Below, one piece after another: positions 1 to 6,643 of a stretch of DNA of 6,767 bases. Both the position numbers and the translations under genes were made by a program. The notes beneath the pieces are model-generated. The model ran no database searches, was not told the DNA's origin, and saw only the letters and a program-made list of their open reading frames with translations. Origin of the DNA: Bacteroidaceae bacterium (GTDB lineage: Bacteria; Bacteroidota; Bacteroidia; Bacteroidales; Bacteroidaceae); NCBI GenBank assembly GCA_016302435.1, contig JAEDNQ010000121.1:1-6767 (forward strand), in the 5' to 3' direction. Position 1 is the first letter of the stretch. The number at the start of each line of letters is the position of its first letter.

Positions 1-7
1 CATGGGT

Positions 8-73
8 TGTGAGGGGAATTTTAATGATGTGTGAAGGGTATTTTCGTGATGAGTAAGGGAAATGTTGTTTGAT
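8..73. repeat. Degenerate ~22-bp tandem repeat at the left edge
   Basis: Two adjacent 22-bp units, 8-29 and 30-51, agree at 18 of 22 positions (shared core TGTGAnGGGnATTTT, then TGATG). A poorer third copy follows at about 52-73 (AGTAAGGGAAATGTTG), with perhaps a trace of a fourth. The stretch lies beyond the nifJ terminator, holds no plausible gene, and may continue outside the window. The shape GGG-ATTT-ATGA loosely recalls the minus-strand reading of the 23-bp array at the other end of nifJ, but the similarity is too weak to claim a common origin. Confidence 0.35.
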
Positions 74-99
74 AGTAAGACGGATTGATTTCAAGACAC

Positions 100-136
100 A
101 AAAAAGAGGACCGCCCATGATAGCAGGCGGTCCTCC
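100..136 (-). terminator. Rho-independent terminator of nifJ
   Basis: GAGGACCGCC (106-115) and GGCGGTCCTC (126-135) form a perfect, GC-rich 10-bp stem around a 10-nt loop (116-125). A G-T wobble between 136 and 105 can extend it. On the minus strand the stem is followed at once by six T (complement of A100-105), the classic intrinsic terminator layout. It begins 33 nt after the nifJ stop codon. There is no T run on the plus-strand side, so it works for minus-strand transcription only. Confidence 0.93.
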
Positions 137-169
137 ATATTTAGAATAGTATGTTATTAGAGAGATGCA

Positions 170-3100
170 TTATTCTGCAGTATAGTCAATCTTGCTCATG
201 CGCACATAGGTAGCGTAGCGGTGCTGAGCTGCCTTCTTGGCTGCATCGAAGAGTTCCTGAGCTTCTGTTGGGCATACCTTCTTGAGAGAGAGGTAGCGAA
301 CTTCGCCATCGAGGAATGCCTGGAAGTTGTCCCAGTTAGGCTCCTTAGAGTCGAGCTGGAATGGGTTCTTGCCCTGCTCGGCGAGACGTGGGTCGAAGCG
401 CCAGAGGTGCCAGTAGCCGCACTCTACAGCCTTAGCCTCTTCTGCCTGGCTCTTGCCCATGCCGCCCTTAGCCTTGAGGCCGTGGTTGATACATGGAGCG
501 TAAGCGATGACGAGAGATGGACCTGGGTATGCTTCAGCTTCGCGGATAGCCTTGAGGCACTGTGCGTTGTCTGCTCCCATGGCAACCTGAGCCACGTATA
601 CGTAGCCGTAAGTTGACTGCATGAGGCCGAGGTCCTTCTTAGTGATGCGCTTGCCGCCTGCAGCGAACTGAGCGATGGCACCGATAGGAGTAGCCTTAGA
701 AGACTGACCGCCTGTGTTAGAGTAAACCTCTGTGTCGATGACGAAGATGTTGATGTCTTCGCCAGAAGCGAGAGCGTGGTCGAGACCGCCGTAGCCGATG
801 TCGTAAGATGCACCGTCACCACCGATGATCCACTGGCTGCGCTTAACGAGGTAGTGAGAGAGCTCAGAGAGCTGCTTGCAAACTGCACATCCCTTCTCGC
901 GGCCTTCGTTGATGAATGGAACAAGCTTAGCTGCTGCTGCCTTTGAAGCGTCGGCATTGTCCTTGCTTGCAATCCACTCCTTAGCAGCTTCCTTGTAGCC
1001 TTCAGGTGCCTTGTCTGAGTTGATGACATCCTGGAGGAGGGCTACGATGCGAGCGCGCATCTTCTTGTTGGCGATGGTCATACCGAGTCCGTATTCGCAG
1101 AAGTCCTCGAAGAGAGAGTTAGACCATGCTGGACCCTGCCCCTTAGCGTTCTTAGTGTATGGAGTTGATGGGATAGAACCTGAGTAGATAGAAGAGCAAC
1201 CTGTAGCGTTGGCAACCATCTGACGGTCACCGAAGAGCTGAGAGATGAGCTTAACGTAAGGTGTCTCACCGCAACCTGCACATGCTCCTGAGAACTCGAA
1301 GAGTGGAGTAGCGAACTGGCTGACGCGTGGGTTTGCCTTGTAGTCGATGAGGTCCTGCTTTGAAGACACGTTCTTCACGCAGTAGTCCCAGTTCTTCTGC
1401 TGTGGGCGCTGGCTTTCGAGTGTGACCATCTTGAGGGCCTTGTTGCCCTTCTTGCCTGGACAAACGTCTACACAGTTGCCGCAACCGAGGCAGTCCATGA
1501 CGCTCACCTGCATGCGGAATTGCATGCCCTTGAAAGCAGGAGGAGCCACCATAGCGAGAGTGTTGCTTTCGAAGCCTGCTGCTTCCTTCTCGTCCATGAC
1601 GAATGGGCGGATACAAGCGTGAGGACAAACGAAGGCGCACTTGTTACACTGGATACAGTTCTCTGAATCCCACTCTGGGACGAAGGCAGACACACCGCGC
1701 TTCTCGAAGGCTGCTGTGCCCTGTTCCCACATGCCGTCCTCATATCCCTTGTAAGCTGATACAGGGAGGAGGTCACCATTCTGAGCGTTGATAGGACGAA
1801 CGAGCTTGTTGATGAACTCTGGGTCGTCATTAGCAACTTCTGGGTCGGCTGGGAGGTTCTTCCATGCTGGGTCGACATCGAGCTTCTTGTACTCTCCACC
1901 GCGGTCAACAGCTGCATAGTTCATGTTGACAACGTCCTCGCCCTTCTTGCCGTAAGACTTCACGATAGCCTTCTTCATCTGCTCAACAGCGAGCTCAACA
2001 GGGATGACCTCTGTGATGCGGAAGAATGCAGACTGGAGGATAGTGTTGGTGCGGTTGCCGAGACCGATTTCCTGTGCTATCTTTGTAGCGTTGATATAGT
2101 ATACTGTGATGTTCTTCTCAGCGAAGTACTTCTTCACGTTGTTTGGAAGGAAGTTGACGAGTTCCTCACCTTCGAAGATAGTGTTGAGGAGGAACTGGCC
2201 GTTCTGGCGGAGTCCGCGGAGAACATCATACATGCGGAGGTATGCCTGTACGTGGCATGCCACGAAGTTAGGTGTCTTTATCTGGTATGTAGAGCGGATT
2301 GGAGTGTCGCCGAAGCGGAGGTGAGAGCAAGTGAAACCGCCAGACTTCTTTGAGTCGTAAGAGAAGTATGCCTGGCAGTACTTGTTAGTGTTGTCACCGA
2401 TGATCTTCACAGAGTTCTTATTGGCACCTACAGTACCGTCAGCACCGAGACCGAAGAACTTAGCTTCGAAGATGCCTTCGCCGCCGAGAGCCATTTCCTC
2501 TTCGAGGGGGAGTGAGCGGAATGTGACATCGTCCACGATGCCGAGAGTGAAGTGATCCTTTGGCTGTGGGAGTTCGAGGTTCTTGTAGACAGTGAGAATC
2601 ATTGTTGGAGTCACGTCGGCAGAACCGAGTCCGTAGCGTCCGCCGATGATGAGAGGAGCGTTATCCTGTCCGTAGAAGGCATCCTTTACGTCAAGGTAGA
2701 GAGGTTCGCCGTTAGCTCCTGGCTCCTTAGTGCGGTCGAGGACAGCAATGCGCTTAACAGACTTTGGAACGGCTGCGAGGAGACGTTCTACAGAGAATGG
2801 GCGATAGAGGTGTACAGACACCATACCGTACTTCTTGCCGTTGGCGTTTGCGTAGTCGATGGCTTCGCGAGCGGCCTCTGTAGCAGAGCCCATGAGGATG
2901 ATGCAGTCAGTAGCGTCCTCAGCTCCGTAGTAAGTGAATGGCTTGTACTCGCGACCTGTAATCTTAGAGATGGCAGCCATGTACTCTTCAACAGCAGCTG
3001 GCACTTCGTCGTAGAATGGGTTGCAAGACTCGCGGTGAGCGAAGAATGTCTCAGGGTTCTCAGCCATACCCTTAGCCTCTGGGTGCTCTGGTGAGAGAGC

Positions 3101-3724
3101 GCGGCTGCGGAATTCGGCTACCTTGTCCATTGGAACGAGAGGACGGATGTCTTCCATGTCCATCTCTTCAATCTTGTGGTACTCGTGAGATGTGCGGAAT
3201 CCATCGAAGAAGTTGATGAATGGCACGCGAGTCTTGAGAGCTGCGAGGTGAGCTACAGCTGAGAGGTCCATAACCTCCTGCACTGAACCTTCGCAAAGCA
3301 TTGCGAAACCTGTCTGGCGACATGCCATGACGTCTCCGTGGTCACCGAAGATGCAGAGAGAGTGGCTTGCGATTGTACGTGCTGAAACGTGGAATACAGA
3401 TGGGAGGAGCTCGCCAGCGATCTTGTACATGTTAGGAATCATCAGAAGAAGACCCTGAGATGCTGTGAATGTTGTTGTGAGAGCGCCAGCCTGGAGAGAA
3501 CCGTGTACAGCACCTGCTGCACCAGCCTCAGACTGCATTTCCTGTACGAGAACTGTGTCGCCGAAGAGATTCTTGCGACCTGCTACAGCCCACTCATCCA
3601 CGTGCTCAGCCATTGGAGACGATGGAGTGATAGGGTAGATGGCTGCTACCTCTGAGAACATGTATGCTACATGTGCGGCAGCGGTATTACCATCACAAGT
3701 GATAAATTTCTTTTCTTTACCCAT
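170..3724 (-). CDS. nifJ: Pyruvate:ferredoxin (flavodoxin) oxidoreductase, single-chain
   Basis: This cytoplasmic fermentation enzyme oxidises pyruvate with CoA to acetyl-CoA and CO2 and reduces ferredoxin or flavodoxin. The 1184-residue chain shows the full fused domain order. The N-terminal POR domain has YPITPSS at 30-36, Glu66 and Arg116 (VSART), matching known active-site residues. Domain II follows at about 260-410 and the gamma domain at about 430-620. An EKR motif sits at 674-676. The two-cluster ferredoxin domain has Cys690/693/696/700 and Cys745/748/751/755. The C-terminal thiamine-diphosphate domain has GDG at 969-971 and YSNTGGQ at 1001-1007, with proximal-cluster cysteines 815, 818, 843 and 1078. 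No key residue is missing. The long C-terminal extension of the Desulfovibrio africanus enzyme is absent, as in most relatives. The start is supported by the family N-terminus (KKFITCDGN). The leader is AT-rich with no Shine-Dalgarno sequence. It has its own terminator. Confidence 0.98.
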   Translation of the reverse strand: MGKEKKFITCDGNTAAAHVAYMFSEVAAIYPITPSSPMAEHVDEWAVAGRKNLFGDTVLVQEMQSEAGAAGAVHGSLQAGALTTTFTASQGLLLMIPNMYKIAGELLPSVFHVSARTIASHSLCIFGDHGDVMACRQTGFAMLCEGSVQEVMDLSAVAHLAALKTRVPFINFFDGFRTSHEYHKIEEMDMEDIRPLVPMDKVAEFRSRALSPEHPEAKGMAENPETFFAHRESCNPFYDEVPAAVEEYMAAISKITGREYKPFTYYGAEDATDCIILMGSATEAAREAIDYANANGKKYGMVSVHLYRPFSVERLLAAVPKSVKRIAVLDRTKEPGANGEPLYLDVKDAFYGQDNAPLIIGGRYGLGSADVTPTMILTVYKNLELPQPKDHFTLGIVDDVTFRSLPLEEEMALGGEGIFEAKFFGLGADGTVGANKNSVKIIGDNTNKYCQAYFSYDSKKSGGFTCSHLRFGDTPIRSTYQIKTPNFVACHVQAYLRMYDVLRGLRQNGQFLLNTIFEGEELVNFLPNNVKKYFAEKNITVYYINATKIAQEIGLGNRTNTILQSAFFRITEVIPVELAVEQMKKAIVKSYGKKGEDVVNMNYAAVDRGGEYKKLDVDPAWKNLPADPEVANDDPEFINKLVRPINAQNGDLLPVSAYKGYEDGMWEQGTAAFEKRGVSAFVPEWDSENCIQCNKCAFVCPHACIRPFVMDEKEAAGFESNTLAMVAPPAFKGMQFRMQVSVMDCLGCGNCVDVCPGKKGNKALKMVTLESQRPQQKNWDYCVKNVSSKQDLIDYKANPRVSQFATPLFEFSGACAGCGETPYVKLISQLFGDRQMVANATGCSSIYSGSIPSTPYTKNAKGQGPAWSNSLFEDFCEYGLGMTIANKKMRARIVALLQDVINSDKAPEGYKEAAKEWIASKDNADASKAAAAKLVPFINEGREKGCAVCKQLSELSHYLVKRSQWIIGGDGASYDIGYGGLDHALASGEDINIFVIDTEVYSNTGGQSSKATPIGAIAQFAAGGKRITKKDLGLMQSTYGYVYVAQVAMGADNAQCLKAIREAEAYPGPSLVIAYAPCINHGLKAKGGMGKSQAEEAKAVECGYWHLWRFDPRLAEQGKNPFQLDSKEPNWDNFQAFLDGEVRYLSLKKVCPTEAQELFDAAKKAAQHRYATYVRMSKIDYTAE

Positions 3725-3751
3725 ATTAATTATTTATATATATGTATGTAT

Positions 3752-3764
3752 GAACAATATGTTC
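3752..3764. promoter_or_regulatory. Short dyad in the nifJ leader
   Basis: GAACA-ATA-TGTTC is a perfect 5-bp inverted repeat with a 3-nt spacer, 27 nt upstream of the nifJ start codon in a very AT-rich leader. It could be an operator half-site pair or a leader hairpin. A 5-bp dyad can occur by chance, and no good TTTG/TAnnTTTG promoter pair could be placed here. The nearest -7-like string on the minus strand is TATTGTTC, inside the dyad, and it matches poorly. Confidence 0.25.
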
Positions 3765-3782
3765 TTGACCTGTTGTCGGATG

Positions 3783-3796
3783 TTTTTTTTGGGGGG
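3783..3796. repeat. T8G6 homopolymer junction upstream of nifJ
   Basis: Eight T (3783-3790) run directly into six G (3791-3796). On the nifJ coding strand this reads C6A8, about 59 nt before the start codon and just after the 23-bp array. Such mononucleotide tracts are prone to slippage during replication. They could change spacing in a promoter or leader, but no promoter was located with confidence around it. It is not a terminator for the ATPase gene, because the minus strand carries A, not T. Confidence 0.6.
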
Positions 3797-3800
3797 CTTG

Positions 3801-3964
3801 CCTCTCATCTTGTGAAAGCCTGCCTCTTGTTTCGAGAAATCCAGACCTCTCATTTTGGAAATCCCAGACCTCTCATTTTGGAAATCCCAGATCTCTCATT
3901 TTGGAAATCCCAGATCTCTCATTTTGGAAATCCCAGATCTCTCTCTTTGGAAGATCAGGACCTC
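3801..3964. repeat. Tandem array of 23-bp units between the ATPase gene and nifJ
   Basis: Seven head-to-tail units can be set out: 3801-3822 (22 bp, degenerate), 3823-3845 (degenerate), 3846-3868, 3869-3891, 3892-3914, 3915-3937, and 3938-3960 (diverged). The four central units share the core CTCATTTTGGAAATCCCAGA. They differ only at the first base: C in the first two, T in the last two, so AGATCT arises at three junctions. An eighth, poor copy overlaps the end of the ATPase gene from 3961. There are no spacers, so this is not CRISPR. 23 is not a multiple of 3, and the open frame across it is not a credible protein. It fills most of the 240-nt gap between the two genes, and no intrinsic terminator is seen there. 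Confidence 0.95.
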
Positions 3965-5146
3965 TTAGTATAGGAATCCGAAGATCCAGAGCGGTATCTG
4001 GTTGCCGTCACCTATGTCGCACTGGTTGACGGCATAGAGGGCTTTGGCCTTGCTCTTCATCTTAGTGCTGTGTTCGGCAATCTTGAACTCAGTCTGCTCG
4101 TCGACGAGGAATGAGCAGAGGTTGCCGTGCTTGTTGACCTTGTGGTCTTTCCAGAGAGTGTTGCAGAAGAATGTCTCCAGCACGTCATGCTCATCGAAGC
4201 ATCGTGGGTAGAAGCTGTACATGAGGTTGGAATTGTGCAGAAGGACGCGAGCCGGCTTCTTTGGGAACTCATCTCCCTTGCTGTATATCATGTTGACAAG
4301 GCGAGCCTCTTCGAGATATTTGATATAGTGCATGACGGTGGCTCGGCTCATGCCCAGCTCCTGTGCGAGCTGGCTGACGTTTGGCACGCTGCTGCCGCTG
4401 GTGGTGAGCATGTAGAAGAGCTGCTTTATCTTGGTGAGGTATTTGAGTTCTATCTGTTTCACAAGCAAAATGTCCACCTCTATCATCATGTTCATGTTCT
4501 TCAGCAGATTCTCGCTGTAGTTGACTTTGTCGAGGAAGAAGGGGTAGAAGCCGTGGTGGAGATAAGACTGGAAGTGCTCGCGCGGGTTGATCTGCTCGAA
4601 TATTTCAGTTGCTATCTGCTTGTGGTTATTGATGATTTCGTCGAGGGTGTAAGATTTGAGTTGTAGTCCAGTGCTTAGGTTGAGGTATTCGCGGAAGGAA
4701 AAGCCGCGCAAGTTGTAAGATTTGACAATGCCGTTGAGCTCAGGGTTCTCTTCCTTCAGGCGCATGACAGGTGAGCCTGTAAAGACAATCTTCAAGCCTG
4801 GGTAACGGTCATAGCACTCGCGGAGCTGAATGCTCCAGTCTGGCTGCTTGTAGACTTGGTCTATCAGGAGAACTTTACCTCCGGTATGGTAAAACTCTCC
4901 GGCAAACTCTGTGATGCCTACATTTTGGACGTAAAAGTTGTTAGTGTTGATATAGAGACACGAATGGTCATATGGGGAGAAGTGCTCCTTGGCATACTGT
5001 AGAAGGAATGTTGTTTTACCCACTCCTCTTGCACCTTTGATGCCAATCATACGGTCTTTCCAATCAATCTCGTCCATCAAGTCACGACGCACGGGAGCCT
5101 TGAGGTGCTCTACTAAATAAGCGTGTGTACGGAAAAAAGATTCCAT
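3965..5146 (-). CDS. AAA_14-type P-loop ATPase with winged helix (function unknown)
   Basis: This 393-residue protein belongs to the Bacteroidetes family of AAA_14/DUF4143-like ATPases, which are common, often multicopy and of unproven role. The Walker A motif is GARGVGKT at 38-45 and the Walker B region is KVLLIDQV at 91-98. A sensor-like FTGS lies at 122-125, and the family motif RGFSFREYL at 147-155. A helix-turn-helix or winged helix at about 257-287 (QLAQELGMSRATVMHYIKYL) suggests DNA binding. The C-terminal part, with D349, E353 and K355, may be a shrunken PD-(D/E)XK-like core, which is an inference. The residue after the Walker B aspartate is Gln97 rather than the usual glutamate. Length and the LWIFGFLY ending look complete. 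It has no signal peptide or membrane segment. Its own promoter lies about 80 nt upstream, and its stop codon sits inside a degenerate 23-bp repeat copy. Confidence 0.88.
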   Translation of the reverse strand: MESFFRTHAYLVEHLKAPVRRDLMDEIDWKDRMIGIKGARGVGKTTFLLQYAKEHFSPYDHSCLYINTNNFYVQNVGITEFAGEFYHTGGKVLLIDQVYKQPDWSIQLRECYDRYPGLKIVFTGSPVMRLKEENPELNGIVKSYNLRGFSFREYLNLSTGLQLKSYTLDEIINNHKQIATEIFEQINPREHFQSYLHHGFYPFFLDKVNYSENLLKNMNMMIEVDILLVKQIELKYLTKIKQLFYMLTTSGSSVPNVSQLAQELGMSRATVMHYIKYLEEARLVNMIYSKGDEFPKKPARVLLHNSNLMYSFYPRCFDEHDVLETFFCNTLWKDHKVNKHGNLCSFLVDEQTEFKIAEHSTKMKSKAKALYAVNQCDIGDGNQIPLWIFGFLY

Positions 5147-5232
5147 AGTTAGAATTTATTGGTTTTAGGGGCTCTTTCTTTGCTTGCGCTCGGAGGTAAG
5201 CCGTGATAATGATATTGTGTCTAATTTCGATG

Positions 5233-5263
5233 CAAAATTACTGATTATTTTTGAAATTGCAAA
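5233..5263 (-). promoter_or_regulatory. Bacteroidetes-type promoter of the ATPase gene
   Basis: On the minus strand, TTTG (complement of 5260-5263) is followed after exactly 19 nt by TAATTTTG (complement of 5233-5240). This matches the Bacteroidetes primary sigma factor consensus, TTTG at -33 and TAnnTTTG at -7, with typical spacing. Transcription would start near 5226, giving a leader of about 80 nt before the ATPase start codon at 5146. It lies downstream of the aguA terminator, which makes the ATPase gene a separate unit. Confidence 0.8.
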
Positions 5264-5277
5264 ATCGACTTTGCAAT
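5256..5277. promoter_or_regulatory. 8-bp dyad overlapping the -33 element (possible operator)
   Basis: ATTGCAAA (5256-5263) and TTTGCAAT (5270-5277) form a perfect 8-bp inverted repeat around a 6-nt spacer (ATCGAC). The proximal arm contains the -33 TTTG of the ATPase promoter, so a protein bound here would compete with RNA polymerase. The ATPase itself has a helix-turn-helix, so autoregulation is conceivable but untested. The dyad has no T tract and is separate from the terminator next to it. Confidence 0.5.
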
Positions 5278-5291
5278 ATTTGGAAAATCAC

Positions 5292-5340
5292 AAAAAAAAA
5301 GTCTGTTAAAAGGAACTATCGATTCTTTTAATAGACTTTT
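5292..5340 (-). terminator. Rho-independent terminator of aguA
   Basis: Arms 5297-5312 (AAAAGTCTGTTAAAAG) and 5325-5340 (CTTTTAATAGACTTTT) pair over 16 positions around a 12-nt loop. The only imperfection is one A-C mismatch on the minus strand, which becomes a G-U pair in plus-strand RNA. On the minus strand the hairpin leads into nine T (complement of 5292-5300), four of them inside the stem. It lies 74 nt after the aguA stop. A T run on the plus side (5337-5341) would let it work in both directions, though no plus-strand gene is seen. Confidence 0.88.
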
Positions 5341-5414
5341 TGATAATATTAAGTTTGCGTTTGCAACCAGTAGGGTGCTTTTTTTCATCTTGCGTGAGAA
5401 GTTGTGCTAAGCTC

Positions 5415-6467
5415 CTACAGGATGGTGCGCCAGGCAGGGAACTGCATGGTAGAGCAGTGGAGAGAGCCATGTTGGATGATGAGCACACGGCAGTCCACTC
5501 CCACTATCTCATGACGCGGAAAGGCTTTCTTCAGCTGCTCCAACGCCTCGCTGTCCTTTTCGTGCTGGCCGTACGTAGGCACGAGGACGGCATGGTTGAT
5601 GATGAGGAAATTGGCATGAGTGGCTGGCAGTCGTTGTCCCTCGTCGTCGCAGCAAGGGTCGGGCAGAGGGAGAGGGAAGAGTTTGTAGGGTTGTCCGTCT
5701 TTCGTGCGGAGCGCTTTGAGTTCCTGCTCCATCAGGGTCAGCTCTTCATAGTGCTCATCCGCAGGTTCGTAACACTTGACATAGGCTATCGAGTCTTCTG
5801 AGCAGAAGCGTGCCACCGTGTCGATGTGACCGTCCGTGTCGTCACCTGCGAGCCATGAGTGCTCAAGCCAGAAGACCCTGTCAGCATTAAACTCTTTCTT
5901 CAAGTAAAGCTCTATATCTTGCTGAGACATAGTGTTGTTTCTGTTTCTCGATAGCAGACAGCTCGATGTAACCATCAGAGTGCCGTTGCCATCGCTCTCA
6001 ACGCTGCCCCCCTCAAAGACGAAGTTTAGTCGGTTGTCATAGCGGCATGAGGCTTCTCCGTACCTCTGCATGATGTTGGAGGTGAGATTTTGGTTGATGA
6101 GGTTGTCCTTATCGGCAGCAAACTTCATGCCCCATCCGTTGAACTGGAAGTCCTTCAGTACAATCTTCTCCTCGTCAGAGTCGATACATGTGATGAAAGC
6201 ATGGTCTCTCGCCCATGTATCGTTTGTTTCGCATGCAACGAGCGAGATGTTGCCGTTCCGGACTCCCCTCTTTTCAAGTTGGGCTCTCGCTTCCTCTGGA
6301 TATTGCGCCACGATGAGCAGCGGTTCCCTTTGGGCTATCTCTCTTGCTATATTGCAGAAGCATTCTATAGCGTCATCGAGTACTGGAGCCCAGTCAGTAT
6401 GTTGGTGAGGCCATGTCATCTGGACAAAAGCCTGTTCGTGCCATTCGGCAGGGAGGAATAGTGACAT
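5415..6467 (-). CDS. aguA: Agmatine deiminase (agmatine iminohydrolase)
   Basis: It hydrolyses agmatine to N-carbamoylputrescine and ammonia, the step between arginine decarboxylase and N-carbamoylputrescine amidase in putrescine and polyamine synthesis. The 350-residue length is normal for the PAD_porph/guanidino-group-modifying superfamily. Visible motifs are LPAEW at 5-9, NDTWARDH at 82-89 (Asp88), FEGGS at 151-155, RNRN at 174-177, DDTDGHID at 209-216 (His214, Asp216) and the nucleophile Cys338 in SLHCSTMQ. The residues before the cysteine are QHGSLHC rather than the GGGNIHC of many characterised enzymes, which may mark a Bacteroidetes subgroup. There is no signal peptide, arguing for a cytoplasmic agmatine enzyme rather than a secreted peptidylarginine deiminase. 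The start is fixed by the conserved LPAEW four residues in. No Shine-Dalgarno sequence is present, and a palindromic element ends 3 bp before the ATG. No aguB is in the window. Confidence 0.92.
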   Translation of the reverse strand: MSLFLPAEWHEQAFVQMTWPHQHTDWAPVLDDAIECFCNIAREIAQREPLLIVAQYPEEARAQLEKRGVRNGNISLVACETNDTWARDHAFITCIDSDEEKIVLKDFQFNGWGMKFAADKDNLINQNLTSNIMQRYGEASCRYDNRLNFVFEGGSVESDGNGTLMVTSSCLLSRNRNNTMSQQDIELYLKKEFNADRVFWLEHSWLAGDDTDGHIDTVARFCSEDSIAYVKCYEPADEHYEELTLMEQELKALRTKDGQPYKLFPLPLPDPCCDDEGQRLPATHANFLIINHAVLVPTYGQHEKDSEALEQLKKAFPRHEIVGVDCRVLIIQHGSLHCSTMQFPAWRTIL

Positions 6468-6470
6468 TGT

Positions 6471-6493
6471 TATAGGGGTGTTCTATAAATTAG
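6471..6493 (+). repeat. Left terminal inverted repeat (aguA side)
   Basis: This is the first 23-bp arm, the exact reverse complement of 6644-6666. Its outer end lies 3 bp from the aguA start codon (ATG complement at 6465-6467), so it forms the immediate aguA leader. Read on the minus strand it contains TAATTTAT, one base off the Bacteroidetes -7 consensus TAnnTTTG. No TTTG is found at the right distance upstream, so promoter activity is only a possibility. Confidence 0.9.
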
Positions 6494-6643
6494 TTTTCAT
6501 GTTTCTATCAGGGTGTCTCTTTTGCTTGGCCGATTTTGGACTCTCATTTGCATCTGTCTCTTTTTCATTCAGTCACGATGCCCGCATCGCTCCTTCATTC
6601 ATAAGAGACATCTGCTGCATGATAGCCTCAAAATCGCCGCAAG

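Noticed and set aside
2552..3094. 180-codon open frame on the plus strand inside nifJ
   Set aside because: It is antisense to a complete, motif-verified nifJ, has no recognisable domain, and is explained by the strong codon bias of the real gene. Other antisense and offset frames at 221-616, 424-1029 and 1504-1917 are rejected for the same reason.
3846..3937. GGGATTTCC in each repeat unit resembles a eukaryotic NF-kappaB site
   Set aside because: It is irrelevant in a bacterial chromosome and is a chance match.
3801..3964. CRISPR array
   Set aside because: Units are contiguous with no unique spacers, 23 bp is short for a CRISPR repeat, and no cas genes are near.
3671..3973. Plus-strand open frame reading through the 23-bp array, giving repeated FGNPR/ILEIPDL-like peptides
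   Set aside because: The 23-bp period shifts frame in every unit, so the openness follows from the repeat lacking stops. It begins antisense inside nifJ and has no sign of translation.
4127..4666. 179-codon plus-strand open frame inside the ATPase gene
   Set aside because: It is antisense to the ATPase, whose Walker and helix-turn-helix motifs are in the other frame. It has no independent promoter or domain.
5233..5388. Small minus-strand frame starting MKKSTLLV (ATG complement near 5388) and running through the terminator and promoter
   Set aside because: It would translate across the aguA terminator hairpin and the ATPase promoter. It has no promoter of its own and no recognisable protein features.
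5306..5488. 60-codon minus-strand frame overlapping the end of aguA
   Set aside because: It is a shifted frame over the catalytic-cysteine end of aguA and runs into the terminator stem.
6494..6643. Short minus-strand frame inside the palindromic element (from about codons MQQMSLMNE, interrupted by TGA, then a lysine-rich stretch ending in the repeat) as a transposase remnant
   Set aside because: It is under 50 codons with an internal stop and no recognisable transposase motif. The fold-back structure explains the sequence better.
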